Assembly: GCA_043228905.1 (NCBI GenBank) | Contig: JBHGNT010000020.1 | Span: 6,200,001 to 6,264,000, forward strand | DNA length: 64,000 nt | Source: Azolla caroliniana | Taxonomy: Eukaryota > Polypodiophyta | Reading direction: 5' to 3' | In this document: piece after piece, positions 53,284 through 64,000 of the stretch | Numbering within the stretch: position 1 is the first letter of the stretch | Layout of the letters: every line of letters starts with the position of its first letter | Program-made: the position numbers and the translations under genes | The notes under the pieces: generated by a model | Told to the model about the DNA's origin: nothing | The model's database searches: none | The model's input: only the letters and a program-made list of their open reading frames with translations

Positions 53284-53839
53284 AATGAGGATCACGCCTA
53301 AAAGGCAATTTTTGTAATATTGTTAGTATTTTGTAAGTCGTGGGTCCGACGGACAAGGTCCTGTCCCACGGGCGTGCTAGGTGTTGTCCAGAGGACAGAA
53401 ATGTAAAATTAGGAAATTAGCAAACTCCGAGTCTGAGTATCACGGGCCACCGACGACTCGGCTGTGTATTAGGGGAAAAGTTATTTAAACGAGGACCAGT
53501 ACCTCAGAGTGAGGGAGAGAAGAAAAATATAGGCGGACGCACTAGCTGAGTCCCTCGTAACTAGCTAATCTTGTAAGGTCACCGGCCGTAGGCCGTGTTC
53601 TGTAATCTCTTCTGTCGCAGTAATATATCTGAATTGTGCCCAATTTGCTCCATGTGTCTGTGCTTTGATTCATACCTATGATTTGAGCGCCGCCCACGCC
53701 TGTCCAGATCTCGTTAGTGTTTTCTCTCTGAGCACTGTCTCTCCCTCGACACCTCTGTTACGAGCCTTCACGTACCACGCCCTTGAATACCAATAGCCGC
53801 AAATCTATCGAAGGTGTTCACTCAAAGGAACGGGTAACA
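53281..53839 (+). repeat. GypG2 3' LTR
   Basis: A 559-bp LTR nearly identical to 21050-21608 (only a few differences seen). It is preceded by the purine run AAAAGAGGAA and followed directly by CopC integrase sequence. Confidence 0.92.
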
Positions 53840-55455
53840 CTACCACCGAGACTCGTGTTCTATGCCAGTCGCCATACATCCGAATGGATTAAATCGAGCT
53901 TGTTTCGCATCCGATTTCTTTCATTTGGGAATGGAAGTTGGTGATGCTTCCTAGACTTGGCCCTTTCGGCCAATGAATTTTGGCAAGCCGAAAACAATGT
54001 TTTTCTTCTGCATCTCTCGAAGTTATGGGAAGTTGATGTGGTTGAACCGCTTGTGCCATAGGTCAATATCCAATTCGACCTTTTGCCCTTTCGCAAACAT
54101 AGTGGTGCCTATGTCATTGGTTTCGAGGATGAACATCCTCCCTTGCCAGCGCCCTTGCGCGATGATCTTGCCTTCGTCTTCTATGAAGCACCCGAGATGA
54201 GTAAATCGAACTTGCATGCCTTAGTCGACTATCTATCTGACCAACACCAAATTTTTGGTGATTGTCGGCACATGCAAGAAATTTCTCATGATTCCCTTCT
54301 GGCCGACATGGTTGAGAGGGACACCTCCAATGTGTTCAATGGGGCAAGGGGTGTCATCACCAGTTTCGACAACCCCCGTCTGCTCTGGCTTCTCTAGAGT
54401 CGAGAACCACTCTTGGTGATTCTTCATGTGGTTTGATGCTGCTAAATCCACATACCATAGCTTGTTCGACCTCGAGGTATTCACCGCCACCGAGTTGGCT
54501 TTGTACTTCATGATGAAGGTGGGGCCCGTGCCAACTCGCCCTGAGCCTTCTGCGTAGTGCGATCTCCTATGCCTATTTGCGTCTCGTCGGCTCGATCCGG
54601 CCTGGTCAGAATCGGCTCATTTCTTCTAGCACTCCCTCTGTGGCCCTTCTTGCCACAATACCAACAGTCTGTTGCGGCTTTCCCTTGCCGGCTCCTAGCG
54701 TCTATTTGGCTCCCTCTATTTGCGGAGTGTCCGAAACTGATCTCGACATTCTGATTATGTCGTAAATTCTGCTCTTGTCGGTTGCCTCCATTGTGTGCTG
54801 ACTCGCCTCGTCCACCACGACCACGGGGCCTCTCTACCTCCGTATACAACATTTTATTGTCAGTGTGCGTACTCGTCGACGCACATGTGCGGTTTTATTC
54901 TACGAGCAACATCGATTGAAGCTCAAAAAATGACATCGTATTCTCCCTCGTGCAGACCGCCATTCAGAATGCTCCGAACTTAGACGCTAATCCTCCAAGG
55001 AGAACCTACACCATTTCATCCTCCTCGACATTCACATTGACGGAGGTGAGAGAGTCGCAAATCTCCTTGATTCGCGCTATATAATCAGCCACAGACAGGT
55101 CTTTCTGTAGGTCATTGCTTAGTTTGTACCTAAGTTGCAGCTTCCTGACCGTCATGTTGGCGATGAATATCCTTTGAGATTCGCCCACGCGTTCTTTGGT
55201 GTCTCAGCATCCTGAATGTAGCTCAAGAGTTGATTGCTCACATAGGACGCAAAAATAGTAGAGAACTCTGCTTGTCGCTTGTTCCCAGGCGGGGAAGTCT
55301 TTATGTGTCGATTCAGGTGATGCATCATTAGTTCCTTCGACATAACTCTAGTAGCCATGGCCGAGTAGGTACAGGTGCATCTTGAACGACCAAGATGAGT
55401 AGTTGCTCCTATCGAGCTTTTCAGTTGGAACCAAGCTTCCCATTCCTCTGTCCAT
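53840..55455 (-). pseudogene. CopC: gag, protease and integrase start
   Basis: Minus-strand 5' part of CopC. Gag from the Met at 55455 (MDRGMGSLVPTEKLDRSNYS), knuckle CWYCGKKGHRGSAR with the last Cys lost, protease LWYVDLAASNHMKNHQEWF (Leu for Ser after the catalytic Asp), and gag-pre-integrase ending NKLDLIHSDVW at the GypG2 border. Frames change at about 55350, 55190, 55000, 54510 and 54230. It is about as diverged from CopA-1 as a sister copy. Confidence 0.87.
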
Positions 55456-55566
55456 ATTTCTATTGCATCTTTTCCGAAAACAAGAAAACTTGACTCTGTC
55501 TTGATCGCTTACTTTTCTGTCAGTTGCAGAGGAGTCTTGACTCTCAACCCTCGCGTTCTGATACCA

Positions 55567-55838
55567 TGTAAAAGAATATGATGTGTAGAAGCATGCGTAA
55601 AAGACACAGAGTATACAGTTGATGTTCGGAAACAAAACTGTTTGGTAAATGCAAAGAACACAAATAATGAGAGAGACGGAGAAAGAGAGAGTAGTCACAA
55701 AATTATATTAAAAGGAATAACGCTCTGTACATACTTCGTGCTCAGTGAGCACTATTTTTACAAGGCTTGATGAGTGGGCTGACACAAGTATCATTAGTAC
55801 TTGAATGCTCATAAATGAGCCTGACACTAATTCTACGT
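55567..55838 (-). repeat. CopC 5' LTR, inner segment
   Basis: Begins TGTAAAAGAATATG beside the primer site complement GTTCTGATACCA (55555-55566) and aligns with the CopA LTR. It is cut at ACGT by a solo LTR. The rest of this LTR is at 56627-56664 and 62315-62449. Confidence 0.85.
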
Positions 55839-56128
55839 TGTCGTGAAGAATTTCGGCCAGAGGCGGAAACCGGGAAACATTGGCTACATCGGCAGGGTGT
55901 AGCGTGTGTGCTCACCCTTGTACATTTAGTGTGAATAACGAGGGCGCCTTTATGGCGCCGAAGAGTAGTCAAGTCGAGACAGACGATCCCATGTAAGTCG
56001 GGATTTAACCCGCATTGTAACGCATCCCTCTCCTTGTTCTATAAAAGGAAGGGAGCGCCCTTTGTGAAAGGGTTGCCCATTTTGCGTTAGAGGCGATACC
56101 GTTAGGTTTAGAGTTAGTTTCTTTTTCT

Positions 56129-56160
<32 letters not shown>

Positions 56161-56622
56161 TTCGCGGGGAGGTCGACCGTTGAGGGCGTTTTCTGCTCGG
56201 TCTCCTGTGCAAGACCCCGCTCTGCGTGACGAGCCCGAGAGCTCCCCGGACGGCGGCTTGGCAGCAGACTGCTATTGTAACCTACCCTACCATGGCCTGG
56301 CTCGAAGCCGGGAATGTATTCTCCCCTCTTTGTAATATACATACAAGTATCCGTCTGTGCATACTCGTGTCTCTGTTTGTGTGGGTGTTTTTGGTGTTCC
56401 CTTCCCTGCGTTGCTCGTACATAACGGCGTGAGTTGGGTCGGCGCGGTGTGTGTGTGTGTGTGTGTGTGAGTCGGCGTCAAGGGCGCGCTCCCTCTTTCT
56501 CTCCCTCTCTCGTTTGGTTGCCTCCGGAACGCGTCCGGAATCATCTTCTCGGCTCCTCTTCTCCCTAGTCCAAGACCCCCGTGGTCCCGCCCTTCTACAC
56601 GCACGCGCGTAGCAACGCGACA
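55839..56622 (+). repeat. Solo LTR, TGTCG...CGACA type
   Basis: A 784-bp solo LTR flanked by ACGT (55835-55838, 56623-56626). It contains TATA box CTATAAAAGG near 56040, a (TTC)n tract (about 56123-56163) and a (GT)n tract (about 56447-56469). No coding content. Its termini and 4-bp duplication resemble GypG3, so a gypsy origin is likely, but its body is unrelated to the GypG3 LTR. Confidence 0.8.
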
Positions 56623-56626
56623 ACGT

Positions 56627-56664
56627 ACAATAATCTTATTTACTATACTAGGAATATAGTCTAT
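56627..56664 (-). repeat. CopC 5' LTR, middle segment
   Basis: 38 bp of CopC LTR left between the solo LTR and CopA-1. It ends in TCTAT, the left copy of the CopA-1 duplication. Confidence 0.75.
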
Positions 56665-57051
56665 TGTTGAGAGACAAGCTCAACATCGGCCGGATCGGCT
56701 GAAGAAGCCGAGGACCGGATCGGTTGGGACCGATCGGTTAGGCCGAGTGCGTAAACCAGGAGGTCGTTAGGAAAGATATTCCTTGAGGAATATATTTGGG
56801 AGTTAGTGTAGGGGCTCTTGATGAGCATTGAAGTACTATCAGTACTTCGGTCAGTCCTTTTAGGACTTGTATAAAAGTGCTCACTGACACGTCTTATGTA
56901 CAGAGATTGAGTATTATTGTGAAATATAGTTTTTTGTTCTCTCTGTCTCTGTCTCTCCTGTGTATACCGTGTAAGCTCAAGCTCTCCATTAAACCTGTGT
57001 TTCCTTCCTCTGTTCGGTCTTTATACCTGCTTCCGCACGCTACTTTCTACA
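56665..57051 (+). repeat. CopA-1 5' LTR
   Basis: 387-bp LTR, TGTTGAGAGACAAGC to CTTTCTACA. TATA box TGTATAAAAGTG at about 56869. The first 18 bases form an inverted repeat (GTTGAG...CTCAAC). Confidence 0.95.
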
Positions 57052-57063
57052 TGGTATCAGAGC
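57052..57063 (+). other. CopA-1 primer binding site (tRNA-iMet)
   Basis: TGGTATCAGAGC directly after the 5' LTR, complementary to initiator tRNA-Met. Confidence 0.95.
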
Positions 57064-57123
57064 GCGAGGGTTGAGAACCTCTCTGCAGCCGACATAGCTT
57101 GACGAAGAAGAACAAGAAGAACG

Positions 57124-60100
57124 ATGGATAGAGGCATGGCGAGCTCGCTTCCAACAGAGAAGCTCGACAGAACCAACTACGCGTCTTGGTCCTACAAGAT
57201 GCACCAGTACCTGCTCGGGCATGGCTACTGGAGTTATGTCGAAGGAGCTAATGACACGGCACCCGAATCGACACACAGAGACTTCCCGTCGTGGGAGCAA
57301 TCAGCGAGCAGGGTACTATACTGCTTCGCGTCGTGTGTGGGCGAATAGCTATTGAGCTATGTTCGGGATGCAAAGACGCCGAAGGGTGCGTGGGAAAATC
57401 TGAAGAAGATTTTCGCCGCAAGCACCACAGCCAGGAAGCTTTAGCTCCGACAGGAGTTGAGCAACCTACGACAACGCGACTTGTCGGTGGCGGACTATAC
57501 CTCAAAGATCAAGAATATCTGCGACTCCCTCGCCTCCATAGAAGTGAACATCGAGGAGAGCGAGATGGTACAGATCTGTCTCGGAGGTTTGGCGTCGAAG
57601 TTCGGAGCGTTCCGAACGGCTGTGTGTACCCGGGAGAATACGCCGTCCTTTTTCGACTTACAGTCGATGCTCCTGGTAGAGGAGAACCACGCGGGTGCGT
57701 CTACAAGCACGCACACCGACAGCAGAATGTTGTATACGGAGGGAGATAGGCCCCGTGGACGTGGAGGACAAGGCGAGTCGGCACGCAATGGAGGCGGCCG
57801 ACAAGATCAAGAAAGAAGGCACCGAAGTGATGCCGACAGCAACTCCGGACCCTCCAGAAACAGGGGGAGTCGAAGCGATGAGAACCGGCAAGGGAAGGCC
57901 ATCGCGGAGTGCTGGTACTGTGGCAAGAAAGACCACAAGGAAAGTGAGTGCTGGAAGAAACGTGCCGATTCGGAGAGAACTGGTTCCGGGAACGACTCCA
58001 GACATACCGACAAGGGAAATCGGCAGCGATCGCACTACGCCGAAGACTCCGGGAGAGCTGGAGAAGGGTCTGTCTTCGTGACGAGACACGAAGCTAACTA
58101 TATAAAACAGAGCACCCCAAGATCGGACGAGTGTGGTACGTGGACTCCGGCGCGTCAAACCACATGACGAGCCATAAGGAGTGGTTCTCGTACCTTGAAA
58201 AACCGATACAACCGGGAGTAGTCGCAACAGGAGACGACACTCCGCATCCGATCGCGAATGTCGGAGAAGTTCCCCTTAGCCATGTCGGGCAGAAAGGGAA
58301 ACTCATGAACATGTTGCACATTCCGACAATCACGAAGAACTTGGTCTCGGTCGGACAGATCGTCGACCAAGGGATGGAGGTTCGGTTTACACACCTCGGG
58401 TGCTTCATTGAGGAAGAAGGTCGTGTGATTGCGCAAGGGCGCAGAGACGGGAGGATGTTCATCCTCGACTCCACTAACGGCGGCACCGCAATGTTCGCAA
58501 AGGGACAAAAGACCGAGTCCGACATCGACTTGTGGCACAAGCGGATAGGCCACCCACGTCAACTACCAGCGGCTTCAAGATCTGCAAATGAAACAGGTAG
58601 TGTTCGGATTGCCCAAATTTAGTGGCCGAAAGGCACAAATTTGTGAAGCCTGCCAACTCGGGAAGCAACACAAACTTCCTTTCCCCAACGAGCGAAACCG
58701 GAGCCGGAACAAGCTCGACCTTATACACTCCGATGTATGGGGGCCAGCACAAAACGTTAGTCTTGGCGGGAGCCGATATTTCGTCTCCTTCATCGACGAC
58801 CACACGCGGCACACGTGGATCTACCTCATTGAGAGGAAGAGCGAAGTCTTCGACTGTTTCCAGGACCTCAAGGAGTTCGTGGAAACCGAAACGGGACGAA
58901 AGATCAAGTGCCTGCGGTCGGATGGCGGGAAAGAGTACTTTTCCGGTCAATTCAACGGTTATCTACAACAAATGGGAATTCAGCGCGAATTCAATTGTAG
59001 ATACACGCCGGAGCAGAACGGCGTGGCCGAGAGAAAGAACCAGCCGATTGCGGAAGCGGCACGGGCAATGCTGGAGGAGAAGAGCTTGCCCAAGTTCTAC
59101 TGGGCCGAGGCGGTAAGGACCGCGGTATACATCCAGAACCGGATCGGAGACAAAGTGTCAGCACACGAGCTATATTTCGGAACGAAGCCGAACTTGCGAC
59201 ACTTGAGGGTGTTCGGTAGCATTGCGTATGTGCATGTACCGAAGGAGAAAAGGAGGAAGCTGGACGCAAAGGCCGAGAAGTGCATCTTGGTCGGTTACTC
59301 GGACGAGCAGAAGGGTTATAAGTGCTATAACCCTCGCACCAAACAAGCGCGTGTCAGCCGCGACGTTGTGTTTGACGAGTCCGCGTCCTAGTACCTGCCC
59401 CCGACTACGAACCTCGACTCCCATCTGAGCTCTAACGATGAGGTCAGCGAGGTCGAGATGCCTCCGGATGTTCCCGAAATCGAGACCCGCGAAGAGTCCA
59501 ATTTCACTCCGGTTAAGTGGACCGAGTGGACGACTGAGTCGGTACGACCAGTCCGATGAGGAGCCGGCGAGTAGTGGAGACTCGGCCGTGCATTCCCCGC
59601 GTAAGAAGCTGAGGAGACGGCTTACGCGCAAAGAGAAAGGGAAGAAGAAGGTGTCGGATTCTGGCACGGAAAGGAACGAGTCAGACCGACGCGAGTCCGA
59701 CTCCAAGGGAACCGGTGACGGGTCTTTAAAGGTGAAGACCGCGTCGACCGAGAAGGCCTCGACATCGGCTAATGTGAGATTACGCCGATGTACCCGCCAA
59801 AAGAACCCATTTGTGTGGTTCGGTTACAACGAGTACATGCCGCATCATTATGCGTACATGACCCGTGTAGCGGAAGTGCGTGAGCCGGAGAGCTACGCAG
59901 AAGCGGCTAAAGACGCGAATTGGCGTGCCGCGATGGAGGAAGAGATGCACGCATTGGCGGAAAACGAGACCTGGGACGTGGTGGACGCACCGAAGGGTGT
60001 GAAGCTGATCGGGTGTAGATGGGTGTACAAGGTCAAGTACAACACCAATGGCTCGGTCAACCGGTACAAGGCTCGGCTAGTGGCAAAGGGCTACGCGCAG

Positions 60101-61849
60101 AAACACGACATCAACTATGATAAGACGTTTGCGCCGGTCGCGAAAATGACGACCGTCCGTGTTTTGCTGGCAGTAGCTACGGCGAAGGGGTGGCACTTAC
60201 ATCAGATGGATGTAAAGAATGCGTTCCTGCAAGGTGACCTTCAGGAACAGGTGTACATGGTACAACCCCCCGGATTTCACTCCGGAACGAACTCCTCGAC
60301 AGTATGCCGACTGAAGAAGTCCCTTTACGGACTGAAGCAAGCCCCGTGTGCGTGGAACACGAAGATCACGCAACAACTACATCGGATGGGCTTCGTCACG
60401 TCAAAATCGGACTCTTCCCTGTTCATCCGGAAAGGTCGACTCGAACCGGTTAGTATTCTACTATATGTTGATGACATGGTCATCACCGGCGCCGACCTAG
60501 GTGAAATCGACTGCGTGAAGCTCCAGCTTGCGGCATCGTTCGACATGAAGGATCTGGGAGACCTTCATTACTTCCTCGGGATAGAAGTGATCCGTACCCC
60601 CGAAGGCATATTGATCAGCCAACGTCATTACGTGCTGAATATGCTCTTCAAACTCGGGATGGCCAACTGTAAGTCCATCTCGACTCCTCTGGACAGAACC
60701 GTCAAGCTTCGTCCCGATACGGGAAAGGTATGCGACCCGACGAGGTTCCGACAAATTGTCGGAAGCCTCATATACTTGACCATCACCCGACCCAACCTCA
60801 GTCATCCGGTCGGGGTGATCAGTCAGTTCATGGCGCGACCTACCGAGGAGCACCTTCAGTGTGCGCAACGCACACTTCGGTATGTCAAAGGCACTAAGGA
60901 CCCGGGACTGCTATATCGGACCGGCGCAGCCGCGCAGTTAGTCGGCTACACCGATGCTGATTGGGCTGGCAACGCAGCCGATCGCCGATCCACGTCTGGA
61001 TACGCGTTCTCCCTTGGCAGTGCCGCGATCGCATGGAGCAGTAAGAAGCAGCCGATATTTGCACTGTCGAGCACCGAAGCTGAGTACCGAGGAGCGGCTG
61101 TCGCGACATGCGAAGCCATATGGTTGAAGCGGCTACTTAAGGACCTGCAAGAGGAGGTGTCAGATCCAACGACGAATTACTGCGACCACCTCAGCAGCAT
61201 CCAGCTCGCGAAAAACCCCGTTTTCCACGCACGGACCAAGCACATTGAGGTGCACTACCATTTCGTCTGTGGGCGTGTCCTTTCCGGTGAAGTCGAACTT
61301 CAGTACGTTCCGACGGATCGGCAGGCTGCCGACATCTTCACCAAGCCTCTTGGTCTGGACAAGTTGTGGCAATTCTCAATTGCGCTCGGGTTGCGTCACC
61401 TTGACGTTGTCCACACACTACGACAACGTGCCGAACTTGAGGAAAGGAGTGGACACCGCGACACCGAGTCGGTTGTCGAGTTCAACATCGGATCGGCTGA
61501 AGAAGCCGAGGGCGGACCCGCGGAAAGGTTCAGAAGCAGACAGAAGGGGAGAAACCGAAGGAGAGAACCGAAGCCAACCATGCATGAGGAGGATGACGCC
61601 ATCGAGGGCGAGAAGACCGAAGAGGAGTTGGAGACAGCCAACTCGGACGAGAGCGAAGACCGATCGGAGGTAGCCGAGTCGGTTCGGATGTTTGATTCAG
61701 ACACGCTGAATCAACAGAGGCCCAAGTGGAAGAAAAGGCAGCAGGAGAGGCGTCAACACCGCAACAGCAGAAGAGCTAAGGGCCGCATGAGCAGACAAGC
61801 CAACCGGAAGGGTCGAAGCGCGCGGAGTCGAACAGGTCGAGGAGCGTGA
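57124..61849 (+). pseudogene. CopA-1 gag-pol remnant with C-terminal tail
   Basis: Gag from the ATG at 57124 (MDRGMASSLPTEKLDRTNYA), with in-frame TAG stops at 57346 and about 57439. Knuckle CWYCGKKDHKESEC. A 1-bp deletion near 58130 shifts into protease WYVDSGASNH. A 4-bp CCAC duplication near 58550 shifts again into integrase (HSDVWGP, LRSDGGKEY, NGVAERKNQP). TAG at 59389 replaces the Trp codon kept in CopA-2. A further shift near 59430 opens 59438-61849, with RT (YVDD at about 60465), RNase H (LSSTEAEYRG, HARTKHIEVHYHFV) and IFTKPLGLDKLW. A tail of about 150 residues follows: acidic (EELETANSDESEDRSEVAES), then strongly basic. CopA-2, CopC and CopJ carry related tails. Confidence 0.92.
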
Positions 61850-61909
61850 GGGAGGCGTGAAGCCAGGAGGAACCGGTGCTGTGAAGATCCCGAAGAGCCT
61901 CAAGTTGAG

Positions 61910-61921
61910 CTTGAGGGGGAG
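61910..61921 (+). other. CopA-1 polypurine tract
   Basis: CTTGAGGGGGAG immediately before the 3' LTR; the same sequence precedes the CopA-2 3' LTR. Confidence 0.9.
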
Positions 61922-62309
61922 TGTTGAGAGACAAGCTCAACATCGGCCGGATCGGCTGAAGAAGCCGAGGACCGGATCGGTTGGGACCGATCGGTTAGGC
62001 CGAGTGCGTAAACCGGGAGGTCGTTAGGAAAGATATTCCGTGAGGAATATATTTGGGAATTAGTGTAGGGGTTCTTGATGACCATTGAAGTACTGTTAGT
62101 ACTTCGGTCAGTCCTTTTAGGACTTGTATAAAAGTGCTCACTGAGCACGTCTTATGTACAAAGATTGAGTATTATTGTGAAATATAGTTTTTTGTTCTCT
62201 CTCTTTCTGTCTCTCCTGCATATACCGTGTAAGCTCAAGCTCTCCATTAAACTTGTGTTTCCTTCCTCTATTCTGTCTTCATACCTGCTTCCGCACACTA
62301 CTTTCTACA
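61922..62309 (+). repeat. CopA-1 3' LTR
   Basis: 388-bp partner of 56665-57051 with scattered base differences, indicating an older insertion than GypG3. Confidence 0.95.
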
Positions 62310-62314
62310 TCTAT

Positions 62315-62449
62315 TAACAGCCAACCTAAGTCCCTCACCACACAGTTCTCAGTCCTATGGCAAATTTGGGTCTCCCCGATCGATCTTCAACCGATTTGGT
62401 TCTCGGCTTCTTCAGCCGCTCGACCCGAGTTGAGCTTGCTCGCTCAACA
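62315..62449 (-). repeat. CopC 5' LTR, outer segment
   Basis: The final part of the CopC LTR, resuming directly after the CopA-1 duplication. It ends GCTCGCTCAACA, which aligns with the outer CopA LTR end. Confidence 0.8.
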
Positions 62450-62617
62450 TTATTACTATAATAGGATTGTAGGCCCCTAATGACCTCTCGGAATCCATTA
62501 GGCTCGGCTCACCCGAATCGTTCTCTATTCGATTCGGCTCTCGATTTATTCAGCCGATTCGGGCCTAGTCTATCGGTCTTCAACCGATTTGGCCCATGTT
62601 GAGCTTGTCTCTCAACA
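62450..62617 (-). repeat. CopJ 3' LTR, partial
   Basis: Ends GAGCTTGTCTCTCAACA at 62617, identical to the CopA LTR terminus, and is followed by CCCCCCCTCAACCTC, a polypurine tract in reverse. CopC interrupts its other side, so only the inner end is present. Confidence 0.75.
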
Positions 62618-63758
62618 CCCCCCCTCAACCTCAACATGAGGTCCCACCATGTCAGCTCTAGCTAGTTCGTCACTCCAACCTCCTTGCCTAGCATCTCGAT
62701 GCCTCGTTTGTGCTCGTCGTCCAGTCTGGTCATGCGTCCTACAACCCTTTTGGTCTAGTGCTCGTCGACTCGTCTGGTCCCGTGCAGCTCGACCTCTGTG
62801 ATCGGCGTGTCTACTACCCAGGCCCTTCTAAGCTCCTTTGTTGTCGCGGTATTGGTGCCCCTCGATCCGTCACCTCCTCCGTCTCAGTGTCAACTTCAAC
62901 TGTTGTCTCGTATGCTTGGTTTGCATGTGACTCGGCTCGTCTGAATCAAACTTCTCGATCAAATTGGTCGTCTCTGATTCGTTCCCTCTCTTGTCCGAAT
63001 TGGTTGTCTCCAATTTGTCCTCCTTCAACAGCTTGACCACATCTGCCCATGTCTTGGTCCTGGCCTTTGCTTGGTGGGATTTGTCCTTCCCAGCTCTACC
63101 GCCTCGAATGGCTTTACCTCCCCTTGGTTCGGTTAACTATGGCATCGGCTCCCTCTTTCGGCCGCTCCTCTCCATGTGGCTAGTCCTTGCTTAGTCGATC
63201 TTCGTCCACCTGTCCATGCGTCCTTGGCTTCTCCAACTGATCCGGACATTCCGACTTCTTTAGTCGTGCCGAAATCAAATTCTTCATCCGATTCGGTTTT
63301 CCGGACTTTGTCTCTCTTTTTCTCGCTTATTCGACTCTTCCCCCTCAAGTTTGGCATGTCAAAATGTTGTAAGCTAAGAATGCTTGAAAAATGTCGCAAC
63401 TTGCCTAGGCCAAGAGGTTTGGTGAAGATATTGGCAACTTGCCGATCAGTCGGAACATACACAAGTTCGACTTCACTGGAGAGGACTCACTCCCGGACGA
63501 AATGATAGTGCGCCTCAATGTGCTTGGTCCGGGCATGGAAGACTGGGTTCTTTGCAAGTTGGATGTTGCTGAGGTTGTTGCAGTATATGGCTGTCAGTTT
63601 GCACGCCTCCACTCACAGATCCTTCAATAGCCGTTTTAGCCAAATGGCTTCACACGTAGTGACAGACGCCCCTCAATACTTAGCCTTAGTGCTCCACAGT
63701 GCCACTGTCGGATGCTTTTTGCTGCTCTAGGTGATCGCAACGCTTCCCAATGAAAACG
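62618..63758 (-). pseudogene. CopJ: RNase H end and acidic tail
   Basis: Minus-strand CopA-lineage fragment. RNase H is at about 63758-63440, with the region around HARTKHIE frame-disturbed. The tether is DRQVANIFTKPLGLGKLRHF (63462 on). The tail has RGGKAIRGGRAGKDK, TWADVVKLLKEDKLETTNSD and FDSDEPS at about 63120-62930. A stop lies at 63133. The tail closely parallels that of CopC. The element is cut at 63758 by the LTR at the window edge. Confidence 0.82.
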
Positions 63759-64000
63759 TTGTCGCGGAAATCCGCGCTTACATATCGGATCCGGGCAAGA
63801 TCACCGGGGTCATGGACCGGGAGGGTAGGAATTGCCGAGAACCCGAATCCTCCGGAGCTTGCTACGTCGTCGGCCGGTTCCATCCTGGATATTCTCCAGA
63901 TGTGACTGGTAACCACACGGGAAGTGAGAGAGCTCGCACTCGTCCTTGTTGCCCCTTTCGCCCGTATGTACAAGGGGCCCAAAAGAGGCACGTGGCACGA
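63759..64000. repeat. Start of another TGTCG-type LTR element
   Basis: Homology to CopJ RNase H stops at ACGT (63755-63758). New DNA starts TGTCGCGGAAATCCGCG, a TGTCG terminus with a short inverted repeat. No coding sequence is seen up to the window end. I infer the left LTR of an element that continues beyond 64000. Confidence 0.5.

Larger units (their letters stand above)
21050..53839 (+). mobile_element. GypG2: Ty3/gypsy element with large ORF3
   Basis: Plus-strand gypsy element with 559-bp LTRs at both ends. Its own length is about 9.9 kb; the rest is CopA-2 (23991-46129) and a solo LTR (46189-46906). Order: LTR, primer site, gag, protease, RT, RNase H, integrase, ORF3, LTR. The domain order and YYPQAN/DGGSGVN motifs recall the plant Ogre/Tat/Athila branch (inference). 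It lies in the CopC integrase gene, but no target duplication flanks it and about 480 bp of CopC is missing at the site. Confidence 0.9.
56665..62309 (+). mobile_element. CopA-1: full-length copia element
   Basis: A 5.65-kb element with LTRs of 387 and 388 bp, TG to CA, and perfect duplication TCTAT (56660-56664, 62310-62314). Primer site, gag-pol and polypurine tract are all in place. The coding frame is broken by several stops and shifts, so it is structurally complete but not autonomous. It is the best reference for the CopA lineage here. Confidence 0.96.

Noticed and set aside
55839-56622. Host gene promoter or UTR with TTC and GT repeats
   Set aside because: Flanked by a 4-bp duplication with TG/CA ends and splits an LTR; better explained as a solo LTR.

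Overview
The window is a stretch of plant nuclear heterochromatin made almost entirely of LTR retrotransposons inserted into one another. I found no host gene, rRNA, functional tRNA or CRISPR. The plant assignment rests on (TTTAGGG)n-type telomeric heptamers at 715-774, Ty1/copia elements primed by initiator tRNA-Met (TGGTATCAGAGC), and Ty3/gypsy elements with TGGCACGCCC or TGGCGACCAC primer sites. The species cannot be named. The GypG3 reverse transcriptase (FLDDIP-type) belongs to a type I associate with fungi and non-seed plants, which weakly favours a lycophyte, fern or bryophyte. Element names below are local labels.

Left block (1-13837). A minus-strand copia fragment, CopA-3 (1-1463), carries a telomeric array inside gag and sits in another degenerate copia gag (CopX, 1464-2038). 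CopE is a degenerate copia RT/RNase H (2349-3880). CopD is a minus-strand copia mosaic between LTRs at 3881-4434 and 13375-13837. It is interrupted by CopB (5085-10665, target duplication ATCTT), the only element with an uninterrupted full-length copia polyprotein. The catalytic Asp of the CopB protease is replaced by Gly.

Central block (13838-62449). One minus-strand copia, CopC, runs through the whole block and is split by later insertions. CopH (plus) cuts its RT. GypG2 (plus, 21050-53839) sits in its integrase. A solo LTR (55839-56622, ACGT) and CopA-1 (56665-62309, TCTAT) sit in its 5' LTR. GypG2 itself contains CopA-2 (23991-46129, TTGCC) and a CopB-type solo LTR (46189-46906, ACTAC). 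The 3' LTR of CopA-2 contains GypG1 (28611-38504, TATAA, in the TATA box) and GypG3 (38635-46045, GCGT). CopC lies in the 3' LTR of CopJ (62450-63758), so the nesting is five deep: CopJ > CopC > GypG2 > CopA-2 > GypG1 and GypG3. The right edge begins another LTR (63759-64000).

The most unusual content is in the related gypsy elements GypG1 and GypG2. Both carry a large third ORF between integrase and the 3' LTR, with a conserved N-terminal domain. In GypG2 this ORF is about 1,128 codons and mostly coiled coil. In both elements a CTATTTAA box lies about 55-65 bp before the third ATG, suggesting a separate internal promoter. In GypG1 a segment homologous to the GypG2 ORF3 coiled coil lies instead between gag and protease, flanked by a 235-bp direct repeat. 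Most gypsy reading frames carry a few in-frame stops, largely CGA to TGA or CAG to TAG. This is the pattern expected from deamination of methylated cytosine in silenced DNA.
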